From: Gimesia sp.
Lineage (GTDB): Bacteria; Planctomycetota; Planctomycetia; Planctomycetales; Planctomycetaceae
Assembly (NCBI RefSeq): GCF_040219335.1
Contig: NZ_JAVJSQ010000044.1
Span: forward strand, 124,001 to 188,000
Length of the DNA stretch: 64,000 nt
Direction of reading: 5' to 3'
The translations under genes and the position numbers were made by a program. The notes beneath the pieces are model-generated. The model did not search any database and was not told where the DNA came from. It saw only the letters and a program-made list of their open reading frames with translations. Position 1 is the stretch's first letter, and each line of letters starts with the position of its first letter. Below are positions 17,229 to 25,477 of this stretch, piece by piece.

Positions 17229-18521
17229 TCACGGTGTCAGCCGGGGAATACCGATTGTCTGACCGTAAGCCTGACAGAGTTGTTCAACGGTTAAGCCGTA
17301 GCCGCGCTGCAGACTGTCCTGCCAGGTGAGGCCTTCCTTGATGCCGTTGAAGAAGAGTTTGAACTGCTCCGGATTGGCTTTGAGCATCAACTGGATGATG
17401 GCACTGGCGGAACCATACTGCCAGCCGTCGAGTCGATCGTTATTGAAGAACTGTCCCCCGAAAGTATGTGACTGCCTCAGGCGGGCAGCGGCTTCGGTCT
17501 GACGAAAGCGAACCTCTTTGGAACTGGGAACGATCATCATCGCTATCCAGTCGGCGATCCCTTCGTTGATCCAGGTGGGAATCGGAACCGTTGATTTGTA
17601 ACGGTGGATATAGCCGTGTGCGGTTTCATGTACGAGGACCGCTCCAAAGAAGTTGGGGTCGTTACCCCGATAACAGGAGACGATGACCTTACCGTCACCA
17701 TGGGAATGACAGAGACCGATGGCGTTGCCGGTTTCGGTGCGGTTGTAGAATTCCTCTTCGAATTCGAGAAAGGCCTGTTTAGCCAGAAAAGCGACGACCA
17801 CCGCTTTGCCGCGCCAGATGTTATGCCCCGGTTTGAAACCGAATGACTGCCCCAGCAGTTCGTTCATCTTGTCGAGTTGTACCAGATAGGGGGCAACCTG
17901 CTTTGCCGGCATGTCGGTATAAAACAGAAAATACTTTGTTTCATACAACTGCATGTTGAAGCCGGAGAAATGCGTACCGACTTTCTTCAGGAACTCTTTG
18001 TATTCGTCGACGTATTTCAGTTGTTCCTCTTCGGGAATCTCGTCCCAGAACTCTTCGTTTGAGGCACGCAGTTTTTCTGAGATGGCTGCATTTTTGCGAC
18101 TCATGTCTTCAATGGCAGCCGCTTTGAGTGAAGGTAAATACTGGAACTGATAGGTCTTGTCGTCGACTTGCATTTCCACCAGACGCGTGGCGAACAGACG
18201 CTTGCCGCGTGTGGCGTTTTCAGCTTTGACCTCCATCGACTTGATGTGGCTCTCATCCCGTCCGGTAAAGAAACGGGTAATTTCAACGTCCACTTCTTCC
18301 TTGCCGTTGGATGTCAGCACGTTGGCCTTTTTCCCGACCAGGGAATTCACTTCATCTGCCGAGAGAGCAAATTCCAGAGCAGCAGCTTCCACAGTATTGG
18401 AAGGTTTGGCGTTGTATCGGGTCGCGCGTTTTTGGGCAGTCGCCGGTTGTCCCATCAGCAGCAGAGACAGCGACAGAAACATGACGCGGAAAACAACGGA
18501 AACAGGGCGAGGAACCATCAT
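17229..18521 (-). CDS. Secreted HExxH metalloprotease-like protein (DUF1570-like)
   Basis: 430 aa from the tandem ATG at 18521/18518; an upstream in-frame ATG at 18608 would add an unlikely leader. Signal peptide VVFRVMFLSLSLLLMGQPATAQ. The C-terminal half has LVHETAHGYIHRY with HETAH near residues 298-302, and 25 residues later WINEGIADWIA, giving the gluzincin arrangement of two His plus a downstream Glu. The N-terminal part resembles a binding domain with a TRLVEMQVDDKTYQFQ segment. Similar in plan to the DUF1570 protein at 29829-31019. Probably a zinc-dependent periplasmic peptidase, not proven. Confidence 0.8.
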   Translation of the reverse strand: MMVPRPVSVVFRVMFLSLSLLLMGQPATAQKRATRYNAKPSNTVEAAALEFALSADEVNSLVGKKANVLTSNGKEEVDVEITRFFTGRDESHIKSMEVKAENATRGKRLFATRLVEMQVDDKTYQFQYLPSLKAAAIEDMSRKNAAISEKLRASNEEFWDEIPEEEQLKYVDEYKEFLKKVGTHFSGFNMQLYETKYFLFYTDMPAKQVAPYLVQLDKMNELLGQSFGFKPGHNIWRGKAVVVAFLAKQAFLEFEEEFYNRTETGNAIGLCHSHGDGKVIVSCYRGNDPNFFGAVLVHETAHGYIHRYKSTVPIPTWINEGIADWIAMMIVPSSKEVRFRQTEAAARLRQSHTFGGQFFNNDRLDGWQYGSASAIIQLMLKANPEQFKLFFNGIKEGLTWQDSLQRGYGLTVEQLCQAYGQTIGIPRLTP

Positions 18522-18855
18522 GAGTACTCGCTTTCTGAATTGAGATGAGAAGTGGTATCCTGTTATGGTTATTCTATTTATGGTGTGCCAGCCAGGTACA
18601 GCTGTCAAGTAGTGATGTCAGAAAACAGCCTGAATTTAACCAAAATACAGGCAGCTGGCTGGAAAACCGGTTTCTCAGACGGGGGACGGGGGCGGTTTTA
18701 ACCGGTTTTTAATTTATGCAGGATTATGGGATAATCCTGTTCAGTCTGCTTGTTTTCTGATTCAGTCGAGGTAGAATCGAGTCTTGCGGCAGAGGAATCT
18801 GACCAGTTGTTTCGGCAGGTGCCGCAGTTTTATTTTTGAAGGAAGCTGATATACG
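18522..18855. promoter_or_regulatory. Intergenic region upstream of the cold-shock gene with repeated palindromes
   Basis: 334 nt between the divergent HExxH-protein and cold-shock genes. It contains two copies of the palindrome AACCGGTT (18665-18672 and 18700-18707) 35 nt apart, separated by a G-rich run, plus a compact perfect hairpin GGATTAT-GGG-ATAATCC at 18721-18737. The hairpin is about 120 nt before the cspA ATG, so if transcription starts nearby the gene has a long leader, as known for cold-shock mRNAs. GGAAG at 18841-18845 is the ribosome site. Confidence 0.45.
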
Positions 18856-19053
18856 ATGGCTGAAGGTACAATCAAGAAGGTGACGTCAAAGGGTTTTGGA
18901 TTTATCGACACTGGATCAGGTAAAGACCTGTTCTTCCACCTGTCCAATCTGGAAGGTGTGTCGTTCGAAGAGCTCTACGAAGGACAGCGCGTCTCCTACA
19001 CCGAGGGAATGGGTGACAAAGGACCGCGGGCGGAGAATGTCAAACCGATCTAG
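18856..19053 (+). CDS. Cold-shock domain protein (CspA family)
   Basis: 65 aa, one OB-fold cold-shock domain. RNA-binding motifs RNP1 (KGFGFI, residues 12-17) and RNP2 (LFFHL, residues 25-29) are present, and the N-terminus MAEGTIKKV matches the family start. It should bind single-stranded RNA or DNA and act as an RNA chaperone. The tail GMGDKGPRAENVKPI fits the usual K.GPqA.NV ending. GGAAG lies about 10 nt upstream of the ATG. It is monocistronic, with a strong terminator 27 nt past the stop. Confidence 0.95.
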   Translation: MAEGTIKKVTSKGFGFIDTGSGKDLFFHLSNLEGVSFEELYEGQRVSYTEGMGDKGPRAENVKPI

Positions 19054-19079
19054 TTCGGGAATGACATCAGGAAACACTG

Positions 19080-19110
19080 CAGCCGACGTAACCACGTCGG
19101 CTGTTTTTTT
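19080..19110 (+). terminator. Rho-independent terminator after cold-shock gene
   Basis: Perfect stem AGCCGACGT (19081-19089) / ACGTCGGCT (19094-19102) with a 4-nt AACC loop, extended by one C-G pair, then a run of seven T from 19104. Confidence 0.9.
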
Positions 19111-19142
19111 ATGCGCTCAGAGAAGCGACTCGTCGAGTTGAA

Positions 19143-20378
19143 TCAAACCAGCCGCAGACGCTGACGGGCAAAATCGATGGCCTCAATCAAGGCGTCGATG
19201 TCTTCGGTTGTGTTATAGAACGTCAGGCTCGCACGCACACTGGCGGGGATCTGCAGTAACTGATGTAACGGCATGGTGCAGTGGTGCCCGTGGCGCACCG
19301 CAATTCCCTTACGGTCCAGCAGCGTTGCTAAATCTTCAGGATGCGCACCTGCGATGTTGAAACTGAAAATCGCGCCGCGTTGTTCCAGTTCCTGTGGGCC
19401 ATAGATTTCCAGGCCGGGCACGGACTGCAGTCGTTCCATCGCGTACTGGCTGAGCTGATGCTCCTGTTCTTCAATCACATTAAAACCGAGCTGATTGACA
19501 TACTCGATGGCGGTCCCCAGCGCGATTGCCTGGGCGATCGCCGGTGTCCCAGCCTCGAAGCGGGCCGGTAGACGAGCCCACTTTGATTCGTCCAGATGAA
19601 CTTCAGAAATCATATTACCGCCATACAGGAACGGTGGCAGGTTTTCCAGCAGTGCCTTGCGACCATAGAGCACACCGATGCCCGAAGGACCGAAAATCTT
19701 GTGACCTGAGAATGCAAGGAAGTCGATCTCACTTTCCACAACATCGACAGGCAGGTGAGGCACACTCTGGGCGCCATCAACAAAGATGAGTGCGCCAGCT
19801 GCGTGTGCAAGCCGGGCCATCTCAGTGATGGGATTAATCGTCCCCAGCACATTCGACATCCCGGTGACCGCGACCAGCCGGGTTCTGTTCGTCAACAGAC
19901 CTTGATAGTGTTCGAGATCCAGTCGTCCCTCAGGAGTCAGTTTGATGAACTTCAGCACGGCCCCCTGCTCTTTAGCGATCGCCTGCCAGGGGACGAAGTT
20001 TGCGTGATGTTCCATTTCATTCAGGATGATCTCATCGCCTTCCTTGAGAAAATGTCTGCCCCAGGAATAAGCAATGAGATTGATGGACATCGTAGTGCCG
20101 GAAGTAAAGATAATTTCTTCGGGGTGTTCAGCGCCAATGAACTTTTGAATGCAGGTACGGGCCGATTCCATTTCGGTCGTCACACGGTCGCCCAGCTGAT
20201 GCACACCGCGGTGGACATTCGAGTAATATTGTTCGTAGACTTCCTTAATTTTATCAATGACGACCTGAGGACGCTGGGCTGAGGCACCGCTGTCCAGGTA
20301 AACCAGCGGTTTTCCATTGGGAAGGGAACGCTGCAGGATCGGAAAGTCGTTTCGGATGGCTGATAGATTGGCGACCAT
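19143..20378 (-). CDS. sufS: Cysteine desulfurase SufS
   Basis: 411 aa, class V aminotransferase fold. It mobilises sulfur from cysteine to give alanine and an enzyme persulfide for Fe-S cluster assembly. Visible landmarks: VYLDSGASAQRP at the start, YYSNVHRGVHQLG, the PLP-stacking His in EMEHHANFVPW (about H124), FVDGAQSVPH, the PLP Lys K227 in FSGHKIFGPSGIG, and the active Cys C367 in VRHGHHCTMPLH. The short loop around that Cys marks group II (SufS) rather than IscS. No sufBCD lies next to it; its usual partner SufE is encoded at 27650-28135, about 7 kb away. Confidence 0.96.
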   Translation of the reverse strand: MVANLSAIRNDFPILQRSLPNGKPLVYLDSGASAQRPQVVIDKIKEVYEQYYSNVHRGVHQLGDRVTTEMESARTCIQKFIGAEHPEEIIFTSGTTMSINLIAYSWGRHFLKEGDEIILNEMEHHANFVPWQAIAKEQGAVLKFIKLTPEGRLDLEHYQGLLTNRTRLVAVTGMSNVLGTINPITEMARLAHAAGALIFVDGAQSVPHLPVDVVESEIDFLAFSGHKIFGPSGIGVLYGRKALLENLPPFLYGGNMISEVHLDESKWARLPARFEAGTPAIAQAIALGTAIEYVNQLGFNVIEEQEHQLSQYAMERLQSVPGLEIYGPQELEQRGAIFSFNIAGAHPEDLATLLDRKGIAVRHGHHCTMPLHQLLQIPASVRASLTFYNTTEDIDALIEAIDFARQRLRLV

Positions 20379-20696
20379 GGTTGTCTAAGTCTGGTAGGAG
20401 TTTATAGAAAATCGACGTCTCTACAGGAATTCTAACAGGAAACCCTGTAATGAAAAGGCTGTCGCGCCACAGCAGGGCGCAGACCGGATTCTCTTCAGGT
20501 CGACAGTTCTGTTCCCCTGATTAAGAGGGGAGTATCAGTCAGACACATGGGGGGCAGGCTGTGTTCAGGGCTGAGCGTGGATCTGGCGTTGTGATGAAGC
20601 CAGATCAGTCGGAAGTCCTGCTTCAGAGATTGTTATCGGCACCCGACAGATACCGGTCTGATCGTGCCGGCATCTCTTTCATGGACATATGTAAGT
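20379..20696. other. Intergenic region with a structured segment
   Basis: 318 nt between the start of sufS and the stop of the lipoprotein gene. Near the lipoprotein stop, AGAGAT (20625-20630) and CGGCAC (20637-20642) can pair with GTGCCG (20664-20669) and ATCTCT (20672-20677). This two-part hairpin could form the 3' end of the lipoprotein transcript, though no T-run follows. No coding frame seen. Confidence 0.4.
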
Positions 20697-22133
20697 TTAT
20701 TTTTTGGGGACGAGCCGTTGTGCCTTGGTGACATGATAGCAGGGTTTGCCCATCCGATCCTGCTGAGAGCCGTCAATGCGACCGTCAATCAGGACGACAT
20801 CACCATTTTTGAACCGGTTGAGTTTTCCCTGGTCCAGCAGGACGATGTTTCCGCCAAATTTATCCGATTGATCGGGAGTCGCATTGTAGGTGATGTTCCA
20901 GCTCTTTTCCTGTTCATCGAATTCCACAACACCTCGCAACCAGCGATAACCCTGACGATCATAGCTGAATGGCGAAGGAGCCTTACCTGCGGAAGTCGCT
21001 GCACCACCGGGAGCCGGAAACTCGAAGGATGCCGGCTGGAATTTGGAGGGAGTCATGAACTGCTCTGAGCGGACCAGCTGCGGACCGGAAGCAGGCATCT
21101 GATGGTTTGCATGGCTGACCTGACCAGGCGCAGACTTCATGATGGAACTACTGTTCGGACCGAAGGTGTCATCATTGCCGGGGAAAGGGTTGTCCTGATT
21201 CCCGGGAAATGGGTTGTTCTGGTTTTCAGGGAATGTGTTGTCATTCTCGGGGAAGGTCTGGACAGGAGGCTGAAATTCCTGGCTGCTGTCGAATGCGTTT
21301 TCTTCAAATGTGTCAGCGGGAGCATTCTGGTTCGCACTGAATTTTTTGGGATTTGCTTCAAAGGTATCGCCGCTGCTTTCAAAGCTCTGCTGCTGTACCG
21401 GGGAAGGTACGCTGAATCCGCTGTCGCTGTTCTCCTGGAACTGATCATTGGCTTCAGGAAATTTTTGTGGCGCATTTCCGGGAAACTGATCATTGTTGCT
21501 CGGGCCAAACTGATCGTCCATCTGGATATTGCCACCCTGTGGTTGAGGGTTTTTGTTGCTCTGGAACTGATCGTTGGCGTCCGCAGGGAACGGATCATTC
21601 TGCGGGGGCTGACTGCTGTTTTGAGGAAACGTATTGTCGATCGGCGGATTGTTCGGACGAATCTGGTTGGGATCCTGGTAACTGGGCACAGGCTGGCTGC
21701 TGGACGAACCACTGTTGAAACCGCCGCTGGGATTCGTGTTGCGTCCCGATGCGGTTGAATTGGCATCGAAGGGGGCGTTCATATCCGAACCGGATGGACT
21801 GTTGAGTGGCTGTTTCCACTGAGTATCGACGCCATCGTAGTTGGTATTTGTATTGTTGGGGAATGAATCATTCCAGGCCTGGGAACCATTGGAAGGCAGA
21901 GCGCCCTGTGGTGGCGGTACAGGCTGTCCCAGATCCGGTTGCATGGGATAATTCCCGGGTGGAATCGTGGATTCCGGCATAACGGTACCGGGAGGCATCT
22001 GATAAGGACCGGGCGCACCGTAGGGACCGGGATAAGTTCCACCATACGGATACTGATGGTGAGGATAACAGCCGGTCGCAGCGCAGCATAACAGTGCGCA
22101 CCAGCTGGCATTGATTAAAAATCGTCTCGACAT
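20697..22133 (-). CDS. Repeat-rich lipoprotein with conserved C-terminal beta domain
   Basis: 478 aa. The signal ends in CCAATGC, a probable lipobox with C22. Residues about 25-60 are Tyr/Pro/Gly-rich (YPYGGTYPGPYGAPGPY). From 60 to about 330 the sequence is low-complexity, dominated by Asn, Gln, Pro, Asp and Phe, with recurring NDQFP/NDPFP/ENDNTFPENQNNPFPGN units. The last ~90 residues are ordered: YDRQGYRWLRGVVEFDEQEK, NIVLLDQGKLNRFKNGDVVL and IDGRIDGS...PCYHVTKAQRL, looking like a small OB-type beta barrel. I know no function; an envelope-anchored linker plus binding domain is likely. Reported as hypothetical. Confidence 0.82.
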   Translation of the reverse strand: MSRRFLINASWCALLCCAATGCYPHHQYPYGGTYPGPYGAPGPYQMPPGTVMPESTIPPGNYPMQPDLGQPVPPPQGALPSNGSQAWNDSFPNNTNTNYDGVDTQWKQPLNSPSGSDMNAPFDANSTASGRNTNPSGGFNSGSSSSQPVPSYQDPNQIRPNNPPIDNTFPQNSSQPPQNDPFPADANDQFQSNKNPQPQGGNIQMDDQFGPSNNDQFPGNAPQKFPEANDQFQENSDSGFSVPSPVQQQSFESSGDTFEANPKKFSANQNAPADTFEENAFDSSQEFQPPVQTFPENDNTFPENQNNPFPGNQDNPFPGNDDTFGPNSSSIMKSAPGQVSHANHQMPASGPQLVRSEQFMTPSKFQPASFEFPAPGGAATSAGKAPSPFSYDRQGYRWLRGVVEFDEQEKSWNITYNATPDQSDKFGGNIVLLDQGKLNRFKNGDVVLIDGRIDGSQQDRMGKPCYHVTKAQRLVPKK

Positions 22134-22499
22134 GATTGGGTCCTTAATGTTCCAAATGATTTCCCGGATGAGACTGGTGATCTGCAGGAAGGGAAAAACT
22201 TATGGACGGGGTACCTGCCGAAATTCAGATTTCGGGTATTCTGTTTCACATACAGCGGGGATTGATGTGGCCGGTCTCTGCGGAAAGACCGAACAGAAAT
22301 GATCTGATTGTTCAGCAAGCGAGCGGGATTTTAGGGAATCTTGATTATGTGTCTATACCGAATCAGCGATTCTCAAGGTCCGTCTGTAAAAGTTGGCAAG
22401 AAAAATGGACCAGAGACTGACTTTGCGTTTCCCTTTTGTAATCTTTACAATTAACGGTCCTGTTAAACTGTCTCACAATGTCCGTCTTAAAGATTCTTC
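22134..22499. other. Divergent promoter region
   Basis: 366 nt between the leftward lipoprotein gene and the rightward Cys-cluster gene, so promoters for both should lie here. A short inverted repeat TTGTAA-TCT-TTACAA occupies 22436-22450, about 50 nt before the rightward ATG. No convincing open frame. Confidence 0.4.
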
Positions 22500-23774
22500 A
22501 TGCCTGCTCCCTCATTAAAGCTGCCCACGATCCAGAACTGGAACTGCCATAATTGTGGGGGATGTTGTAAGCAGCATCAGATTGAAATCACGCTGGAAGA
22601 AAAAGAACGGATCGACAAACAACGCTGGGATGAGGATGATTCGATCCCAGGGGACAAGCCGGTGATCGTAAGACTGGGGATCTCACCGACCAGCCAACGC
22701 TACCGCCTGGCGCATCAGGAAGATGGCTCCTGTATCTTTCTGGATGAACGGGGCCTGTGCCGGATTCACGCCAAATTCGGTGAGCCCGCTAAGCCGCTGG
22801 CCTGCCAGGTTTATCCGTATGCCTTCCATCCAGCAGGCAATGACATCGCCGTCAGTCTGCGTTTCAGTTGTCCTTCGGTCGTTGCGAACCTGGGTGAACG
22901 CATTGATCGGCAGGAACCCGCGATTCGAAAGATTGTCAACCAGGTGTTGCCCAAGCGGCATAAAGCTCCTCCCGCACCGCAATTGACGGCACGGGAAGCG
23001 GTGGGCTGGCCGGATACACTGAAAGCAGTTACCGCGCTCAGTCGTTTCTTCGCTGATCCGGAAGTCCCTGTGCAAACCAGTCTCTTGCGTGCACTGGGGT
23101 GGGGCGAGTTGATTGAACACGCGCGGTTTGAAGTTGTGCAGGGAGAACGCTTCACGGAATTTCTCGAATTGATTTCCCAGGCCGTGGATCAGGAACTGCC
23201 GGCTGATCTGGAGATCCCCCGCACGCCTCCCAGCAGGTTGGGGGGGATTCAGTTTCGTCTGCTGGCGGCACAGTACGCCCGCAAAGATACACATGCGGAA
23301 ACAGCCAAGGGATTAGGCAGACGGTTATCGCTGCTGATGTCTGCATTGAAGTTTACTCGGGGCAGTGGCACCGTACCTCAACTGCAGGAACGTTTTCAAC
23401 GTGTCCCTTTCGCAGCCCTGGAAGAACCATTTGGTTCGCTGCCTGCGGAGAGTCAGAAGTTATTCTCACGCTACTTTCGCGTCAAAATCCAGGGGTTGCA
23501 TTTTCTGGGAGCAGCCTATTACGACATCCCGTTTGTGGAAGGTTTCTACCATCTGGCGCTGATGTTCCCCTCGATTCTCTGGATCGCACGCTGGATTGCA
23601 GCAGGAGAAGGGAGAACAGAACTTGTAGCGGAGGATATTAATGAGGCGATGACGATTGCCGATCACCACCATGGATATTCACCGGTTTTCGGAATGCCTC
23701 ACTTTCGCAGTCGGGTGAAAACATTATCACGCACCGGCGACATCAAGAAACTCATCAGTTGGTATGGTCAGTAG
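22500..23774 (+). CDS. YkgJ-type zinc/iron-chelating Cys-cluster protein, long form
   Basis: 424 aa. The N-terminal domain has the CxxCxxCC cluster (C16, C19, C22, C23 in NWNCHNCGGCCKQ). It is followed by SCIFLDERGLCRIHAKFG and KPLACQVYPY, which carry the remaining conserved Cys of the YkgJ/PF03692 family, predicted to bind zinc or an Fe-S cluster. Family members are often only 100-250 aa; here about 270 further residues form an alpha-rich C-terminal region with a hydrophobic LALMFPSILWIARWI segment and no known motif. Function unknown. Its 3' end overlaps the convergent DUF427 gene by 20 nt. Confidence 0.85.
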   Translation: MPAPSLKLPTIQNWNCHNCGGCCKQHQIEITLEEKERIDKQRWDEDDSIPGDKPVIVRLGISPTSQRYRLAHQEDGSCIFLDERGLCRIHAKFGEPAKPLACQVYPYAFHPAGNDIAVSLRFSCPSVVANLGERIDRQEPAIRKIVNQVLPKRHKAPPAPQLTAREAVGWPDTLKAVTALSRFFADPEVPVQTSLLRALGWGELIEHARFEVVQGERFTEFLELISQAVDQELPADLEIPRTPPSRLGGIQFRLLAAQYARKDTHAETAKGLGRRLSLLMSALKFTRGSGTVPQLQERFQRVPFAALEEPFGSLPAESQKLFSRYFRVKIQGLHFLGAAYYDIPFVEGFYHLALMFPSILWIARWIAAGEGRTELVAEDINEAMTIADHHHGYSPVFGMPHFRSRVKTLSRTGDIKKLISWYGQ

Positions 23775-24075
23775 AAGATGAAACGTCAGATTCGTTTGTC
23801 AGCTCGACCCCTTTCCAGAACGCAATCCGGTTTTTGAGCTGCCCGTATTCTTTTTCGGGGTTGAGATAATACCAGGCGGCATCCCGGTTTACCTTATCCT
23901 CCACGACGACATCGTAAAAGAAAGCTTTGCCTTTCTGGGGGCTGGTAGATGTAGAAGTGCTCTTCTTCAGAAAACGGGAGTTGACCGACTCAATGGGAAA
24001 GTAGACATCCCCATCCACCATCACGGTGTCATCGGACTCGACCAGGACAGCCTCATTCCAGATTGCTTTAGGCAC
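23755..24075 (-). CDS. DUF427 domain protein
   Basis: 106 aa from a GTG at 24075, chosen because GAGGAG stands 6 nt upstream and the protein then begins VPKAIWNEAVLVESDD, as DUF427 proteins do; the open frame continues to a TTG at 24105. Diagnostic pieces: VDGDVYFPIESV, SPQKGKAFFYDVVVED, RDAAWYYLNPEKEY and RIAFWKGVEL. The family is a small beta-rich fold of unknown activity. The sequence SPQKGK lacks the Cys of the common CPWKG motif. Its end overlaps the YkgJ-type gene by 20 nt. Confidence 0.88.
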   Translation of the reverse strand: MPKAIWNEAVLVESDDTVMVDGDVYFPIESVNSRFLKKSTSTSTSPQKGKAFFYDVVVEDKVNRDAAWYYLNPEKEYGQLKNRIAFWKGVELTNESDVSSSTDHTN

Positions 24076-24275
24076 ACCGAACTCCTCATCGTTAAGTGAT
24101 AACAATGGATTGACTAACGAAATGAGAATGGTCTATTCAGTGAGGTTGCCCACATCTATCGTAGTCAAGTTGGCCCGGAATACTAACAAAAAAATGAAAA
24201 AATTATTCACCGGTCAGGTAGAAGTAAAAAACGCGATCCTGAACAGGCAGTGATTCAGAAAATGGGACAGGATGA

Positions 24276-24611
24276 TCAGAGACTGTCTGAGGCTTCGGGG
24301 GGCATCTGTCGGGGGCTGAAGGAAATGATTCCCAGTTCCCACTGTTTGCGTTTAAACATGTTTTCCGAGTTGAGAGTGTGGATGAACGTCGCATCCTGCC
24401 GCTGATAGGAAATCAACCCGCCATCCTCAAGTTCTACGATATGAATGATTTCCTGAGGATGAGCAGAGGGGTGCTGTTTGATTTCCACATCCTCTGACCC
24501 GATCAGTTCTTCCACTGAGAGCAGGGATTTACTTTGATTCAGCGTGAACCGCCCCTGGCTGTCTGGAATTTTTTCCCATTGATATCGTTCAAGTAAATCA
24601 GAGACTTTCAT
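24276..24611 (-). CDS. Hypothetical small protein
   Basis: 111 aa, beginning MKVSDLLERYQWEKIPDSQG. It has mixed charge and no signal peptide or TM helix. A beta-rich middle (EIIHIVELEDGGLISYQRQ) precedes a C-terminus MFKRKQWELGIISFSPRQMP. Codon use and amino-acid balance look like a genuine cytoplasmic protein, but the ribosome site is weak and I recognise no family. It lies 200 nt upstream of the DUF427 gene on the same strand and could share its transcript. Confidence 0.55.
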   Translation of the reverse strand: MKVSDLLERYQWEKIPDSQGRFTLNQSKSLLSVEELIGSEDVEIKQHPSAHPQEIIHIVELEDGGLISYQRQDATFIHTLNSENMFKRKQWELGIISFSPRQMPPEASDSL

Positions 24612-24964
24612 ACGTGCACACTATAAATCTGAATCGGGAATAATAAACGAAAACTTACAAATAGATGAGTCAAAAACCTGAGTCTACTGGCTGTTGTCGA
24701 AAATTGAAAGGATGCTGGCCTGCGTTTGATTCTCACGCAGCGCGCATAAAAAAATGATGTTTCCCTATGAAAGAGAGACACCATTTTTTTCAATTTTTTA
24801 TCGCAGTTCAATTCAGATTCGTTTGGTGAAGGACGTTCTTTCTGGTGAAGTCCGTCCGAGGGAAGTGATTCCCTCGGACTTGACGTTCACGATTATTGAA
24901 GCTGCCCTTCGGACCTGATTAACCAATCCCTTAGTGCGGGGATTTCAGTTATTCTCAAATCTGA
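24612..24964. other. Non-coding region with several hairpins (3' side of the Cys-rich gene)
   Basis: 353 nt. From the Cys-rich gene stop going left: AATCCC...GGGATT (near 24925-24945); a perfect 11-bp hairpin GTCCGAGGGAA-GTGA-TTCCCTCGGAC (24854-24879); then a T-flanked hairpin at 24748-24790 annotated separately. A 67-codon open frame at 24608-24811 runs through the terminator and is not called. Confidence 0.6.
24748..24790 (-). terminator. Terminator hairpin, possibly bidirectional
   Basis: AAAAAAATGATGT (from 24748) pairs with ACACCATTTTTTT (to 24790) with one mismatch. The stem is flanked by seven A on one side and seven T on the other, so either strand yields a hairpin followed by a U-run. 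It would end the Cys-rich gene transcript 175-215 nt past its stop. Confidence 0.65.
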
Positions 24965-25477
24965 TTAGTTGCAGCAAGACTTGGGTGACGGAGCACAGCA
25001 AGTCGGCTTAGGAGCTGGTGCACAGCAGGTTGGAGCTGGAGCACAGCAAGACTTCTTAACTTTGCAGCAACGAACTTTGACTTTGCAGCAACGATCTTTG
25101 CAACGGTTGAACATTTTGCCGCAACGATCTTTGCAACCCCGCAGGAAGCCACCATTGAACAATTTCTTGTGTCCGCAGCAGCTGCTTTCGCAGGTGTTGC
25201 AGCAAGATTTTGGAGCTGGGGCACAGCAGGTCTTAGGAGCAGGTGCACAGCAAGTCTTTGGTGCAGGAGCACAGCAGGCCTTCGGTGCGGGAGCACAGCA
25301 GGTCTTAGGAGCAGGAGCACAGCAAGTTGGCTTGGGGGCACAGCATTTCTTAGGAGCAGGTGCACAGCAAGTAGGGGCAGGAGCACAGCATCCTTTACCC
25401 AGGAAGCCAGCAGCTTCAGCGGATACACCAGCACAACAAACAACCGCTACAGCGGCAACGTAACTTAACAATTTCAT
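24965..25477 (-). CDS. Exported cysteine-rich CCAP-repeat protein
   Basis: 170 aa with a clear signal peptide (KLLSYVAAVAVVCCAGVSAEA). The mature part is dominated by Cys pairs. Eight near-tandem copies of CCAPAPK/T at residues about 30-90 are followed by CCNTCESSCC, a basic middle (GCKDRCGKMFNRCKDRCCKV and two CCKVK units), three more CCAP copies and a final CCN. I count 36 Cys in the mature protein, about one residue in four, with Ala, Pro and Lys filling the rest. GGAG stands 8 nt before the ATG. Such a chain should be heavily disulfide-bonded or metal-loaded; a structural envelope protein is my guess because planctomycete envelopes are proteinaceous and Cys-rich. No family recognised. Confidence 0.88.
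   Translation of the reverse strand: MKLLSYVAAVAVVCCAGVSAEAAGFLGKGCCAPAPTCCAPAPKKCCAPKPTCCAPAPKTCCAPAPKACCAPAPKTCCAPAPKTCCAPAPKSCCNTCESSCCGHKKLFNGGFLRGCKDRCGKMFNRCKDRCCKVKVRCCKVKKSCCAPAPTCCAPAPKPTCCAPSPKSCCN

Noticed and set aside
24608-24811. 67-codon leftward frame
   Set aside because: Runs through a terminator hairpin, overlaps the start of the next gene and has no family features.
25200-25400. Regularly spaced repeats that might suggest a CRISPR array
   Set aside because: Unit is about 20-24 nt, without unique spacers, and is explained by the in-frame CCAPAPK coding repeats.
24969-25463. 164-codon rightward frame rich in GAGAQQ repeats
   Set aside because: Mirror of the CCAP repeats; no ribosome site or signal peptide, while the leftward frame has both.
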